The translations under genes and the position numbers were made by a program. The notes under the pieces were generated by a model. The model searched no databases, was not told the DNA's origin, and worked only from the letters and a program-made list of their open reading frames with translations. Positions 44,434-53,189 of a stretch of DNA of 64,000 bases are shown in pieces (the first letter of the stretch is position 1; each line of letters opens with the position of its first letter). This DNA comes from Sulfuricystis thermophila (GTDB lineage Bacteria; Pseudomonadota; Gammaproteobacteria; Burkholderiales; Rhodocyclaceae), in the NCBI RefSeq assembly GCF_004323595.1, contig NZ_AP019373.1:1860001-1924000 (forward strand). Direction: 5' to 3'.

Positions 44434-45366
44434 TCACGAAAGGCGCAGCGCCCAGTAGTCGCGCACGCTGGTGCGATACACGTTCTGCACCACGAGGTGG
44501 TCCACGCCGCCCACCGTGATCAGGTTCTCGGCGGCGTTGTTGAACCCGGAGACGTGATAGACGCCTTCCAGCTCGCCGAAGAGGTCGTGATCGGTGCCGG
44601 AGTTGTATTGCGTGAGCACGATGGGCGAGAGCACGTAGGTGCCGTCCGGCGCCTCGCGCAGGTTGCCGAGGTAGGTGTAGTTCGTCGGCCAGACCGGGCG
44701 CGGCCCGTCGTAGCGATACTCGGACGACGAGTAGGCGACGTTCTGGAACGGCAGCCAAGCGCCCGAGGGGCCGCGCAGCATGCAGGCGGTGTTGGCGTTG
44801 TTCTGTCCATCCTCGCCCGGGTCGACGAAATGGCGGTGGTTGGGCGAGGTCACGCTGTAGTTGCGGCCCCGCTGGCCGGTCATCGAGCCGCCGACGAGCA
44901 GCGGGTACGGATACTGACCCGGCGTCGCGTAGGGCAGGACGAAGCCCAGGTGCGCCGCCTGGTAGACGGTCGAGATCTTCGCCACCACCACGGCACGTCG
45001 GCCGTTGGCCACGAACCAGTACGGGATCGCTGTGTTCCAGAGCGACATCATCGGCAGCCAGCCGCTGATCGCGCCCGGTTGCGTATAGAAGTCGTTGGCC
45101 GGGTTGAAGCCGATGAAGCCGTTCAGGTCCCACATGTAGTAGCCGGCCGTGGCGTTCTCGTAGGCCCGGATGCCGCAGTAGATCTCCTCGGCACCGGCCA
45201 GGCCGGGCGCCTTGAGGATGAGCTCTTTCGTAGCGGCGTCCGTCGTCCAGTGCAGCGCCTGCCACTGCTGGCCCGCGGCGACCAGATTCGGGTGAGTGGT
45301 GAGGAAGGCATGGAAGCGGTCCAGCAGATCGCGGTAATCGCTGGCCGTGCCGATTTCGAACGCCAT
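44434..45366 (-). CDS. Phage virion-associated protein, member of a tandem pair
   Basis: 310 residues, starting one base after the tape measure stop. It has aromatic strand-rich segments (GIRAYENATAGYYMWDLNGF, SVTSPNHRHFVDPGEDG) and the same overall plan as the neighbouring 330-residue protein. It is likely a tail-surface protein produced by gene duplication. Function unknown. Confidence 0.68.
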   Translation of the reverse strand: MAFEIGTASDYRDLLDRFHAFLTTHPNLVAAGQQWQALHWTTDAATKELILKAPGLAGAEEIYCGIRAYENATAGYYMWDLNGFIGFNPANDFYTQPGAISGWLPMMSLWNTAIPYWFVANGRRAVVVAKISTVYQAAHLGFVLPYATPGQYPYPLLVGGSMTGQRGRNYSVTSPNHRHFVDPGEDGQNNANTACMLRGPSGAWLPFQNVAYSSSEYRYDGPRPVWPTNYTYLGNLREAPDGTYVLSPIVLTQYNSGTDHDLFGELEGVYHVSGFNNAAENLITVGGVDHLVVQNVYRTSVRDYWALRLS

Positions 45367-48300
45367 TTACGCAAGCACCTGTCTGACGGCTCCCGCATTG
45401 CGTTGCAGGATGTTGAGGATGGTCTTCTCGCCCGCGGACGAGTTGAGGTAGTCGGCGGCCATCGCCGGGTCGATCACGTTGACGATGCGCACCGCCTGGC
45501 CCTGCGGTTGCGGGGGCGGCATCTCGGGCACCAGCCCGCCGGCGGCGAAGGTGAGCCGGGGCCCCTGGATGCGCGGTCCGCCTTCGATGCCGTTGATCGC
45601 CTCCAGGAACGCCACGCCCACGCGCTTCACGGCGGCGGCATTGACTACGTACTCGCCGGCGGAGAGTCGTGCCGGGATCGAGTCGCTGGTGGAGGTGCCC
45701 GGGCCGGTGACGTAGCCGCCGCCGGCGAAGCCCTGGAACAACGACGAGACCAGCGATCCCAGGCTGAACCCGCCCGCGCCGCCGCCCCCGAACAGGCTGC
45801 CGAACAGCGCCTCGGCGAGCTTCTGCGAGGCGATGCGGTTGATGGCGGCGAGTACCGAGCGGGCGAAGTCGGCGAAGGCGTCCTTGGCCGACTTGGCGCC
45901 GCTGCCGATGGCCTCGAACATCTGCGCGAAGCCGTCCTGCACCGCCCCGTCGATGGCGACCGCCACGTCGTCCACCACGAGCTTCACCTGCGCGATCTCG
46001 TTCTTCCAGGTCTGTACCCGGGCGACGGCCTCCGGGCCAATGGCCGCGGCGGCGGCCTCCAACTGCGGCAGGAGCGCATCGAGCGATTCGCCCGTCTGGC
46101 GATGCAGCGCAAGGATTTGGCTTCGTGCCTGGGATTCGGTGAGTAGCCCCGACTGGCGCTGCAGGTTGATCGACTCCTCGGATGCACGCATCCGGGCGAG
46201 CGCGTCGTTGAACTGGCGCTCGTAGTCGGCGAGATCGGCGGCCGCCGACTTGACGTCGATGAGGCGCCCGACCGTGGCCACGCCTTCGGTGTCGCCCTCG
46301 GCACGCAGCCGCTCGATCAGCGTCTGGTACTGCCGCTCGATCGCCGCGCGTCGATCCTGGCTGGTCGCCGCCCCGGTGAGGTCGAGCAGTTCGTCGCGCA
46401 CCTTGGCAAGCTCCTCGCGCAGCTCGCGCTCGGCCTGGGTGGCCTTGCGGGCATTGGCGACCTCGACGTCCGCGCGCTTGTTGTTGAGGACGGTGAGCTC
46501 CGCTTCGAGCTTGGCGACCTCGGCTTTCGCCTTGAGGCGTACCGGTTCGTCCTTGCCGGTCCTCTGCAGGCGCTGCTGCTCCGCGAGCGAGACCTGCACG
46601 CGCCGGATCTCCGCATCGATCTCCTGCTGCTCGATCCGGGTCTTGGCCGCGTAGTAGTCCTTGAGCGAGATCAGCCGGTCTTCGAGGGAGGCATCCAATG
46701 CCCGCGCCTGACGGTCCAACGCGTCCTTGAGGAGCTTGAATTCGGCCTCGGCCTGGGCCTGCACGAGGGCGAGCTTCGCTGCTTCGCCTCCCTTGTCGGG
46801 GGCGGACAAGGCCTGCGGCTGCGGACGGCCGAAGACGCCCGGCTGGGTTTGCTCGGGGCGGATGCGCCGGGCGATGGCTTGCGCGGCCTCCCCGACGTAG
46901 TCGCGCGTGACGGCGTCGCGCACGGCTCCAGCCAACTCCTTCCCGAAATCCCGCACCTCGCCGAGCTGGCGGCCGAGTGCTGCGCGCAGCGCCTGCATCG
47001 AAAAGTCGCCGCTGAAGGCCGCTGCCACGTCCTGGCCCAAGGCCTTCGCCAGCTCTCCGATGTCGGAGAAGGCGCTACGAAAGCGCTCGACCAGGAAGGC
47101 GGCCGTGATGCCGACGACGCTGCCGATGGCGTTGAACGCGCCGATGACGACGTTCACCATCGCGCGGACGGCCGTGCCGATGGCGTTCAGCGCGCCGACC
47201 ATCGCCGCGCGCACGCGGACCCAGGAGAGATCGTTGGTACCGACCAGCCTTCCTAAGGCTCTGACGACTTCGCCGACCTTCTCGACGACCAGGTCCCAGG
47301 CGGCGGCGACGATCTGCTTGATCGAGGCGGTCCTGCCGCCGAACTCGACCACGGCGTCGCGCGCCGAATAGAGTGCGCCCGCGAGCAGCCCCGCGGCGGT
47401 CACGATGACGCCGATGGGCCCGCCCAGGAGCGCGAGCACCCCGCGCAACAGACCCGCGGCGCGACCGAGCAGGGACGTGGACGCTACTGCCTGAGCCACG
47501 GCACCGGAAGCAGCGGTGGCTTGCAGCCGGGCCTTGGCCGCATCCGCGACCAGCGCGCCGGTGGCAAGCCCTTGCGCACGTGCCTGAGCCAAGGCGGCAT
47601 CGGCGAGCCGCACCCGGGCGAGCGCCTCGGCTTCCAGCGTGCGCAGGTTGGCCAGGCGCGCGGCCGCTTCCGCCCGGGCGGCAGCAACACTGGTCGCGAA
47701 GGCGCCGGCCATCCGCCCGAACGCGGCAACCAGCACGACACCGGCCAAGTCGATCAGCAGCTCGAGATGCCCGGCGACGAGCTGGATGGCCTGCGCCAGT
47801 CCCGCCGTCAGACCCGAGCTCGCGTCGCGTTCGCCGAAGGCTCGCTGGAAGGCGTTCCTGAGGCGGGTGAGCGCACCCGACACCGTATCGGGGAGGCTCG
47901 CGTACTCCTCGGCGAGGCGCGTCCGCTCCTTGAGCAAGGCGTCGAGCACGGCCTTCGAGGTGATCTTGCCTTCCTGCGCCAGGGCCCGCAGTGAGCCGAG
48001 CGGCACGCCCATGCCGTCGGCGATGGCCTGCGCCAGGCGCGGCGTCTGCTCGATGACGGAATTGAACTCCTCACCGCGCAGCTGGCCCGAGGCGAAGGCC
48101 TGCCCCAGCTGCAGCAGGGCACCGGCCGCCGCGTCGCTGGATGCGCCGGAGAGCGACACGGCCTGCCCGATGGCGTCGGTAGCCGCCAGCACGTCCGCCT
48201 GCGAACGCCCCAACGCCTGCACCGAGGGTGCGAGCCGCGCATAGAGAGTGATGGTCTCTGCCAGGGGCGCGCGGTTTTTCTGGGCGATCTCGAAGAGGGC

Positions 48301-48558
48301 CGCGTCGGCGCGGTTGAACTCCTCTTGCGAGGTGACCGCGAGCTTGAGGCGCGCCTGCAGGTTCTTGTACTGGTCGGCGACCTCGACCAGTTCGCGCACC
48401 CCCAGCCCGATGCCGATCGCACCGCCGATGCGGGAGAGCACCTGGCCGACCTGGGCGGCTTCGCCGCGCAGGCGGGCGAGATTTCCCTGTACGGACTGGA
48501 AGGCCCGTCGCGTCTCATCGACGGCGGTGATGAGGATCTGGGCACGGTTACCGGCCAC
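45367..48558 (-). CDS. Phage tail tape measure protein
   Basis: About 1063 residues; GTG 48558 has GAAGG upstream and a TTG lies six bases earlier. The N-terminal TMP segment is clear (ETRRAFQSVQGNLARLRGEA, GRSQADVLAATDAIGQAVSL, EQTPRLAQAIADGMG). Hydrophobic helices lie in the middle (LRGVLALLGGPIGVIVTAAG), then long coiled coils (KAEVAKLEAELTVLNNKRAD) and a C-terminal GGGGAGGFSLGSLVSS. It sets tail length and is ejected with DNA. Confidence 0.93.
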   Translation of the reverse strand: MAGNRAQILITAVDETRRAFQSVQGNLARLRGEAAQVGQVLSRIGGAIGIGLGVRELVEVADQYKNLQARLKLAVTSQEEFNRADAALFEIAQKNRAPLAETITLYARLAPSVQALGRSQADVLAATDAIGQAVSLSGASSDAAAGALLQLGQAFASGQLRGEEFNSVIEQTPRLAQAIADGMGVPLGSLRALAQEGKITSKAVLDALLKERTRLAEEYASLPDTVSGALTRLRNAFQRAFGERDASSGLTAGLAQAIQLVAGHLELLIDLAGVVLVAAFGRMAGAFATSVAAARAEAAARLANLRTLEAEALARVRLADAALAQARAQGLATGALVADAAKARLQATAASGAVAQAVASTSLLGRAAGLLRGVLALLGGPIGVIVTAAGLLAGALYSARDAVVEFGGRTASIKQIVAAAWDLVVEKVGEVVRALGRLVGTNDLSWVRVRAAMVGALNAIGTAVRAMVNVVIGAFNAIGSVVGITAAFLVERFRSAFSDIGELAKALGQDVAAAFSGDFSMQALRAALGRQLGEVRDFGKELAGAVRDAVTRDYVGEAAQAIARRIRPEQTQPGVFGRPQPQALSAPDKGGEAAKLALVQAQAEAEFKLLKDALDRQARALDASLEDRLISLKDYYAAKTRIEQQEIDAEIRRVQVSLAEQQRLQRTGKDEPVRLKAKAEVAKLEAELTVLNNKRADVEVANARKATQAERELREELAKVRDELLDLTGAATSQDRRAAIERQYQTLIERLRAEGDTEGVATVGRLIDVKSAAADLADYERQFNDALARMRASEESINLQRQSGLLTESQARSQILALHRQTGESLDALLPQLEAAAAAIGPEAVARVQTWKNEIAQVKLVVDDVAVAIDGAVQDGFAQMFEAIGSGAKSAKDAFADFARSVLAAINRIASQKLAEALFGSLFGGGGAGGFSLGSLVSSLFQGFAGGGYVTGPGTSTSDSIPARLSAGEYVVNAAAVKRVGVAFLEAINGIEGGPRIQGPRLTFAAGGLVPEMPPPQPQGQAVRIVNVIDPAMAADYLNSSAGEKTILNILQRNAGAVRQVLA

Positions 48559-48560
48559 GT

Positions 48561-49208
48561 TCAAACCTTCGACATTGCTTTACGGATGGCCGCCGTCAGG
48601 CGGGGAAGATCGCCTCGCACCGAGCGGGCGAGGTCGAACCGTTTTCTCAAGCTCACGCGTCGCACGAGCACGGCGATGGGAATCTCCTGGCCGCGCCGCA
48701 CGCGCCTGGCGCCGGTGCGCTCCCGCTCGGCACGACGAAAGCGCGCGAGCGGCCGGGCGTTCTCGGCGATGTTCTCGGCCATCAGGATCTGCCGGCCGTT
48801 CTTCTCGATGAAGAAGGCATTGCCGGAGCGCATCAGGGCATCGATCACCCGAGCGAACGCCTTGCGCCCGATGCGCCGGTGCTGCGGCAGCAGCGGGACG
48901 AGCATCCGCCCCCGGATCGTTCCGCCCTGTTCGTGGATACCCAGCCAGGGCACTTTCGAGCCGATGTAGAGGGCCGGGAATTCCTTGGCCTTGCGGTCGA
49001 ACACCTTGGCGTGCATCGAGCGGAGGAACTTCGGCTTCACGACCTTGAAACCGGCGCGCATTTCGCCCCGCGCCCGCTCGGCCATCACCTTGCCGGTGTC
49101 GCGCATCGCGCGGGCCACGGCGGTGTGGATCGCCTTGCGGGTGTCGCCCTGCCAGGCGCTGAAGCGCCGCCGATCCAGCAAGCCCTCAGCGACCAGATCG
49201 ATCTTCAT
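48561..49208 (-). CDS. DUF6441-like phage tail protein
   Basis: 215 residues from ATG 49208. It is strongly basic (RSMHAKVFDRKAKEFPALYI, RRIGRKAFARVIDALMRSGN) and has the DUF6441 pattern of minor tail proteins encoded directly before the tape measure. Its 5' end overlaps the end of the frameshift extension of the tail chaperone. The role is inferred from position. Confidence 0.78.
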   Translation of the reverse strand: MKIDLVAEGLLDRRRFSAWQGDTRKAIHTAVARAMRDTGKVMAERARGEMRAGFKVVKPKFLRSMHAKVFDRKAKEFPALYIGSKVPWLGIHEQGGTIRGRMLVPLLPQHRRIGRKAFARVIDALMRSGNAFFIEKNGRQILMAENIAENARPLARFRRAERERTGARRVRRGQEIPIAVLVRRVSLRKRFDLARSVRGDLPRLTAAIRKAMSKV

Positions 49209-49440
49209 CACGCATGCCCCGATGGAGTTCGGTCTGGAGTTCACGGATGCCGTCGCGACTGCCCTGGGCGGCAGCGGTCATGACGGCAAGCCGGGTGGCG
49301 AGCCGTTCGTGTTCGAGGCGGCGATCGGCGGCGAGGAAGGCGTTCAGCTGGCCCAACGTGTAGCCGAGGATGTCCGGGTAGCGGTGACCGCCCCGTATCA
49401 GGCGGGCGATGGCGTCAGCCCAGCCAGACGGCCGTTCAGA
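49186..49440 (-). CDS. Frameshift extension of tail assembly chaperone (GT-type)
   Basis: An ~85-codon open frame with no ATG at its beginning, lying -1 to the upstream chaperone gene and overlapping its 3' end. It encodes WADAIARLIRGGHRYPDILG, then YTLGQLNAFLAADRRLEHER. This is what siphophage tail chaperones fuse to by -1 frameshifting, as in lambda G/GT. No classical heptamer is obvious in the overlap, so the slippery site is undetermined. Confidence 0.6.
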   Translation of the reverse strand, partial: SERPSGWADAIARLIRGGHRYPDILGYTLGQLNAFLAADRRLEHERLATRLAVMTAAAQGSRDGIRELQTELHRGMRDEDRSGR

Positions 49441-49787
49441 CGCTGCGCCAGATCGCCGACTTTCGGCGCGATCCGGCGCACGAAAAAATCCGCGTTCACC
49501 TCGAACACGGTCGCCGCCAGGGTGATGGCATCGTCGAGAGCCAGCGCGTCCACCCACTCGCGCGGTTGGCGGCTGGCGATCGCCAACCCGGTGAGCAAGG
49601 CATCGCCGTGGTCCGAGAGCAAGGCGAGCCAGTCCGGCTCGCCCGCCAGTCGTTGCGCGAAGGGCTGCACGGCCTTGAGCATCGCCGGCAGCTCGCCGAG
49701 CACCAGCGGGCTGATCGCGAGGCGTTGGCCGGCCAGATCCACAACTTGAGGCTGCGGCACGAGAACATCCAGATCGGAAGCACTCAT
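49398..49787 (-). CDS. Phage tail assembly chaperone (G-type)
   Basis: 129 residues from ATG 49787, seven bases after AGGGG; earlier in-frame starts at 49793 and 49802 overlap the ribosome site. It is acidic and helical (QRLAISPLVLGELPAMLKAV, VDALALDDAITLAATVFEVN). Position between tail tube and tape measure identifies it as the tail chaperone; its ending GLTPSPA overlaps the T-type frame. Confidence 0.75.
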   Translation of the reverse strand: MSASDLDVLVPQPQVVDLAGQRLAISPLVLGELPAMLKAVQPFAQRLAGEPDWLALLSDHGDALLTGLAIASRQPREWVDALALDDAITLAATVFEVNADFFVRRIAPKVGDLAQRLNGRLAGLTPSPA

Positions 49788-49798
49788 CGTCATCCCCC

Positions 49799-50551
49799 TC
49801 ACAGCAGCACGACGCGGCCGAACTGGCCGAGGTCGCCGGCGGCGGGCTTGAGCGTGTCGGCCAGCACCTGGCCCGAAAGCTCGAACTTCAGCAGCTCGTC
49901 GGTGATGACCGAGAGCTCCTTGGCCGGGTTGATGGCCACGCGGTAGAGATCGATCACCACCTCGCGGTTGCCGTCGGCGGTATTGAGTCCCTCGAAGCGC
50001 ACCCAGCGCTCGGGCAGCGGCTGGGTGAACATGGCGGTGACCGATGCCGTGCCGTAGGCGTAGTCGACCTTGAAGGGCTCGACGTAGGGTCCGCCGGTGG
50101 TGGCGTCGAGGATCACCAGCGAGCCGTGCTTGGCGTTCACCGAGTACTGCGCGGCCGGCAGAATCTTGGGGGTGGCGCTGGAGTCCTTTACCACCACCGA
50201 CGAGACGTCCTGCTTGGCGAGCAGGTAGAGGCTGCCGGGAGTGACCGGGTTCGGCAGCGCCTCGGCGGTGACCGTGCCCGGGGTCTGGGCGGTGGTGGCG
50301 CCGTAGAGGGCGAGCGCCAGGTTGGTCGTGATGAGCTCCTCCAGCGTGCAGGCGAACTCGCCCTTCTTGGTCTTGATGAGCTGCAGGTCGGTGAGGCGCT
50401 GGCCGCTCACCGACTCCTGGTGCTCCAGGGTCTCCACCGAGAGGGAGACCTTGAGTTCGGGCACGTTGCCCACGTAGGCCAGGCCCTGCGGGTTGCCGAG
50501 TGCGTCGCGGGCGCCGATGTAGACGCGCCCCTGTCCGGAAAAGTAAGGCAT
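49799..50551 (-). CDS. Major tail tube protein
   Basis: 250 residues, with GQGRVYIGARDALGNPQGLA and LSVETLEHQESVSGQRLTDL typical of siphophage tail tube proteins. The C-terminus has FELSGQVLADTLKP. It polymerises into the tail tube. Located between the small DUF7210-like gene and the tail chaperone. Confidence 0.85.
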   Translation of the reverse strand: MPYFSGQGRVYIGARDALGNPQGLAYVGNVPELKVSLSVETLEHQESVSGQRLTDLQLIKTKKGEFACTLEELITTNLALALYGATTAQTPGTVTAEALPNPVTPGSLYLLAKQDVSSVVVKDSSATPKILPAAQYSVNAKHGSLVILDATTGGPYVEPFKVDYAYGTASVTAMFTQPLPERWVRFEGLNTADGNREVVIDLYRVAINPAKELSVITDELLKFELSGQVLADTLKPAAGDLGQFGRVVLL

Positions 50552-50553
50552 GG

Positions 50554-50748
50554 TCAGTCTCCTTTACGGGTCTTGATCGGGGTCTGGGGTTGAGGGTCGG
50601 CCGGCCGCGCGGCTCCGCGCTCGATCAGCCCCCGCGCGGTCCCGCGCTCGATCAACCATTGCGCCGCTGCCTCGTCGAGATCGAGGATCTCGCCGGGGGC
50701 GTGGAGTCGGCCGGCGTGGGTGTGCGGTTCGATGAGTTCGATGTGCAT
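50554..50748 (-). CDS. Small DUF7210-like phage protein
   Basis: 64 residues from ATG 50748, with AAAGGAT upstream. MHIELIEPHTHAGRLHAPGE then LDLDEAAAQWLIERGTARG: a short motif common in phage structural operons that may cap or bind the tail. The C-terminus is a basic, proline-rich tail. Function unknown. Confidence 0.68.
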   Translation of the reverse strand: MHIELIEPHTHAGRLHAPGEILDLDEAAAQWLIERGTARGLIERGAARPADPQPQTPIKTRKGD

Positions 50749-50753
50749 GGTGA

Positions 50754-51182
50754 CTATCCTTTTTGGGTGAGGTCGGAGGCCAGGGTGCGGTAGCGGATCT
50801 CGTAACGCGCGGGCACGGCCAGGGCTTGGCTGTCTGCGTCCTCCGCGTCCCACTCGCAGTCGATCTCGCGCACGCCCAGGGCCAGCCCGCCGAGGCTCGG
50901 CTCGGCCATGAGCGCGCCGTGCGCCGCGACGATGAGCGCGTCGGCCACGTCGAAGGCGTCGTCTTCGCGCGCGAGCGCGACCAGCCTCAGCGTCAGGGCG
51001 CGCTCACACCGGTCGTTCGCAAGCGCTGCGACCTGATCGCCTTCGATGAACAGCAGGAGCGCGGGGCTCGCCTCGCGCGGGAGCGGCACGGTGGGCTGGC
51101 GATGCAGCGGCGTCGGTGCGATCGCGGGACCGATACGCGCCACGATCGCCCGGACCAGGCGCTCGCGGACGGAGGACGTCAT
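50754..51182 (-). CDS. Phage tail terminator-like protein
   Basis: 142 residues. MTSSVRERLVRAIVARIGPA, then ALTLRLVALAREDDAFDVAD and a C-terminal YEIRYRTLASDLTQKG match the plan of tail-terminator/gpU-like proteins that cap the tail and join it to the head. It overlaps the head-tail connector gene by four bases. Confidence 0.68.
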   Translation of the reverse strand: MTSSVRERLVRAIVARIGPAIAPTPLHRQPTVPLPREASPALLLFIEGDQVAALANDRCERALTLRLVALAREDDAFDVADALIVAAHGALMAEPSLGGLALGVREIDCEWDAEDADSQALAVPARYEIRYRTLASDLTQKG

Positions 51183-51460
51183 AGCCGGGTCAGCTTGGCC
51201 TGCATCTCGGAGCCGTCGCGCAGCTGGCGGACCTCGCGCACCCGATATGGGCTTCCCGCGATCTCCACCGTGTCGCCGGCGGCGAGGGTGAGCCAGGCGC
51301 TCGGGTACTCGAGGTGGTAGTCGCGGTTCAGTGCGAGCCCGTCGAGCGCCAGCTCATCCGGGGCGCTGAAGACGCACTGCACCGTGAGCGAACCCACCAT
51401 GACGTCGGTGAGCAGCCCGGCGCGGCCGGCGGCCTCGTAAAGATCCGTCACCTGCGTCAT
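51179..51460 (-). CDS. Head-tail connector protein (gpFII-like)
   Basis: 93 residues from ATG 51460, which overlaps the capsid stop. It is beta-rich (VMVGSLTVQCVFSAPDEL, GDTVEIAGSPYRVREVRQL). Size and place directly after the major capsid gene match lambda FII-type head-tail joining proteins. Confidence 0.75.
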   Translation of the reverse strand: MTQVTDLYEAAGRAGLLTDVMVGSLTVQCVFSAPDELALDGLALNRDYHLEYPSAWLTLAAGDTVEIAGSPYRVREVRQLRDGSEMQAKLTRL

Positions 51461-52464
51461 CACGCTGCCGTCAGCTTCACCAGCACACCGGGCCGGTGGC
51501 ACATGGGCAGCGGGTTGCTCTGGGTGTGCAGGTCGGTGCCGCGGTCGAACTTGCGCGGCTCCTGCTTGGCGTAGAGCGGCAGGCCCAGGGTGTTGACCGT
51601 CTCGTTGAAGTCGGCGGGCGCGACGTAGGTGGCGAAGGTGTCGACGGTGCCGAGCGGGAAGCAGTGGGCCTCGCCCGCCGCGATGAAGCGCCGGGTGGTG
51701 CCGGAGGCGTCGCTCGCCTGGCCGCGGTACTCCTCGAAGGTGATGCCGCCGAAGGTGAAGCCGCGGCGCATGTCGTTGATGAGCACCGCGCCCTGCTGCC
51801 AGTTCTTGTAGGCCTCCTCGACCTTGGCGTGGCCGGTCAGCGCGTCGAAAAACTCGGGCGAGCACAGGCAGTGCACGCCGGTCGAGAACTCGCCCGAGAG
51901 GTTGTCCTCGATGTGGCGCAGCACCTCGGCGCACTTGCCCTTGACGTTGGTGTTGGCGTTGCCGAGGGCGAAGTTCACGGTCTTGGGCGTGATGCCGAAC
52001 TCGGTGTAGAGATTGACCAGCGGCGTGGCATCGGCGTCGAGGATCTCGCCCTTCAGCGCCCCCATGCGCAGGTGCTCCAGGGTGATGGCGTGCTTGTTGC
52101 GCATGGTCTCCAGGTGGCGGGCGAGCACGCCGGCCACGCTTTCGGTCTCGGTCTCCTGCCCGAAGCTGCGGATGCCCTGGACCTCCTCGGGCAGCACCAC
52201 GTCGTCGTGCGGGATGTGGGGCACGACGAAGGCGCGCATCGCCCGCTTGCCGCGCTTGCCCACGGTGCCGGGCGAGCCGGGCGGCAGGGTCGGCAGCAGG
52301 TTCAGCACGCCGTGCATCTCCTCCACCACGACCTGGCGGGTACGCACCGGCTTCATGGGGAACAGGTCCAGAGTCTCCAGCCGCCCGTAGCGGTTGGGGA
52401 TCAGGTTGATGGCGGCGGTGAGGCTCGCCATCGAGAAGGCGGGATTGGAAAAGGGATTCTGCAT
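51460..52464 (-). CDS. Major capsid protein (lambda gpE family)
   Basis: 334 residues. NPFSNPAFSMASLTAAINLI and RYGRLETLDLFPMKPVRTRQ, then FVVPHIPHDDVVLPEEVQGI and FNETVNTLGLPLYAKQEPRK: the recognised pattern of the lambda E capsid family. It builds the procapsid shell with the decoration protein encoded just upstream. Confidence 0.93.
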   Translation of the reverse strand: MQNPFSNPAFSMASLTAAINLIPNRYGRLETLDLFPMKPVRTRQVVVEEMHGVLNLLPTLPPGSPGTVGKRGKRAMRAFVVPHIPHDDVVLPEEVQGIRSFGQETETESVAGVLARHLETMRNKHAITLEHLRMGALKGEILDADATPLVNLYTEFGITPKTVNFALGNANTNVKGKCAEVLRHIEDNLSGEFSTGVHCLCSPEFFDALTGHAKVEEAYKNWQQGAVLINDMRRGFTFGGITFEEYRGQASDASGTTRRFIAAGEAHCFPLGTVDTFATYVAPADFNETVNTLGLPLYAKQEPRKFDRGTDLHTQSNPLPMCHRPGVLVKLTAA

Positions 52465-52466
52465 GG

Positions 52467-52841
52467 TCAGGCTCCTTCACGAACAAGGATGCCGCGCGCT
52501 TCGAGGGCGGCGATGGCGGCGGACTGCTGCGCGGGCGTCAGCCCTGCAGGCCAGACCAGCGCATGGCGGGCGACGATGGCGTGGCGCGCGACGATGACCG
52601 CATCGAGGTCGGCGGCGGTGGCGTCGGCGTCGACGATCAGCACGCCGGCGGGCAGCTCAGTGCCGTCGGTGGCGGCCGGATCGAGCGTCTTCAGCTTGTT
52701 GGTGGCGGTCTCGCGGCCGACGACGCTGCCCAGGGCGAGGTTCTGGCCGGCGGCGACCGTGGCCGGGTCGCGCGAGTACAGGTTGGGCGCCTCGTACTTC
52801 AGCAGGTCGCCCAGGTTCATCGGTTCAACTAGGGTCGGCAT
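52467..52841 (-). CDS. Head decoration protein (lambda gpD family)
   Basis: 124 residues. LGDLLKYEAPNLYSRDPATV, then NLALGSVVGRETATNKLKTL and PAGVLIVDADATAADLDAVI match the gpD trimer fold that stabilises the expanded head. It lies between the scaffold and the capsid gene, as in lambda. Confidence 0.88.
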   Translation of the reverse strand: MPTLVEPMNLGDLLKYEAPNLYSRDPATVAAGQNLALGSVVGRETATNKLKTLDPAATDGTELPAGVLIVDADATAADLDAVIVARHAIVARHALVWPAGLTPAQQSAAIAALEARGILVREGA

Positions 52842-52844
52842 GGT

Positions 52845-53189
52845 TCACTCCTTTCCGGCAAGCTGCTTGACCGCCTTGATCAGCGGGTTGTGTTCGGGGG
52901 AAGCGCGGTGCGCGGCATGCGCATCCGGATGGATCGCCGAGCCGATCTCGGGGCTCTGGGCACGGGCCGCGAGCAGCGCGCGGCGGACATCGGTTTCCGA
53001 GAGGCCTGCGGCCAGGAACTCGGCGGTACGCTCCGGGCAGCCGCCGAGCTGGCACAGCTCGGCGATGGCCACGGCCTCGCGCCGGTCCGCCACGGTGGTG
53101 GCGGGCGTCTCGGGCGCGGGCGCCGCGGAGGCAGCAGCGGCGACGAGCGTCGTCTCGGGGGCTTCGGGGGTCGGATCGGGGGATTGCAT
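52845..53189 (-). CDS. Nested scaffold protein (Nu3-like)
   Basis: In-frame start ATG 53189 inside the protease gene, preceded by AGGAG about nine bases upstream. It would give a 114-residue protein (MQSPDPTPEAPETTLVAAA... to IKAVKQLAGKE) identical to the protease C-terminus. This is the same arrangement as lambda C/Nu3. The start is supported by the ribosome site; expression is inferred. Confidence 0.7.
   Translation of the reverse strand: MQSPDPTPEAPETTLVAAAASAAPAPETPATTVADRREAVAIAELCQLGGCPERTAEFLAAGLSETDVRRALLAARAQSPEIGSAIHPDAHAAHRASPEHNPLIKAVKQLAGKE

Noticed and set aside
41793..46146. Several long plus-strand ORFs opposite the phage tail genes
   Set aside because: They are antisense shadows of high-GC genes and show no domain, ribosome site or operon logic.
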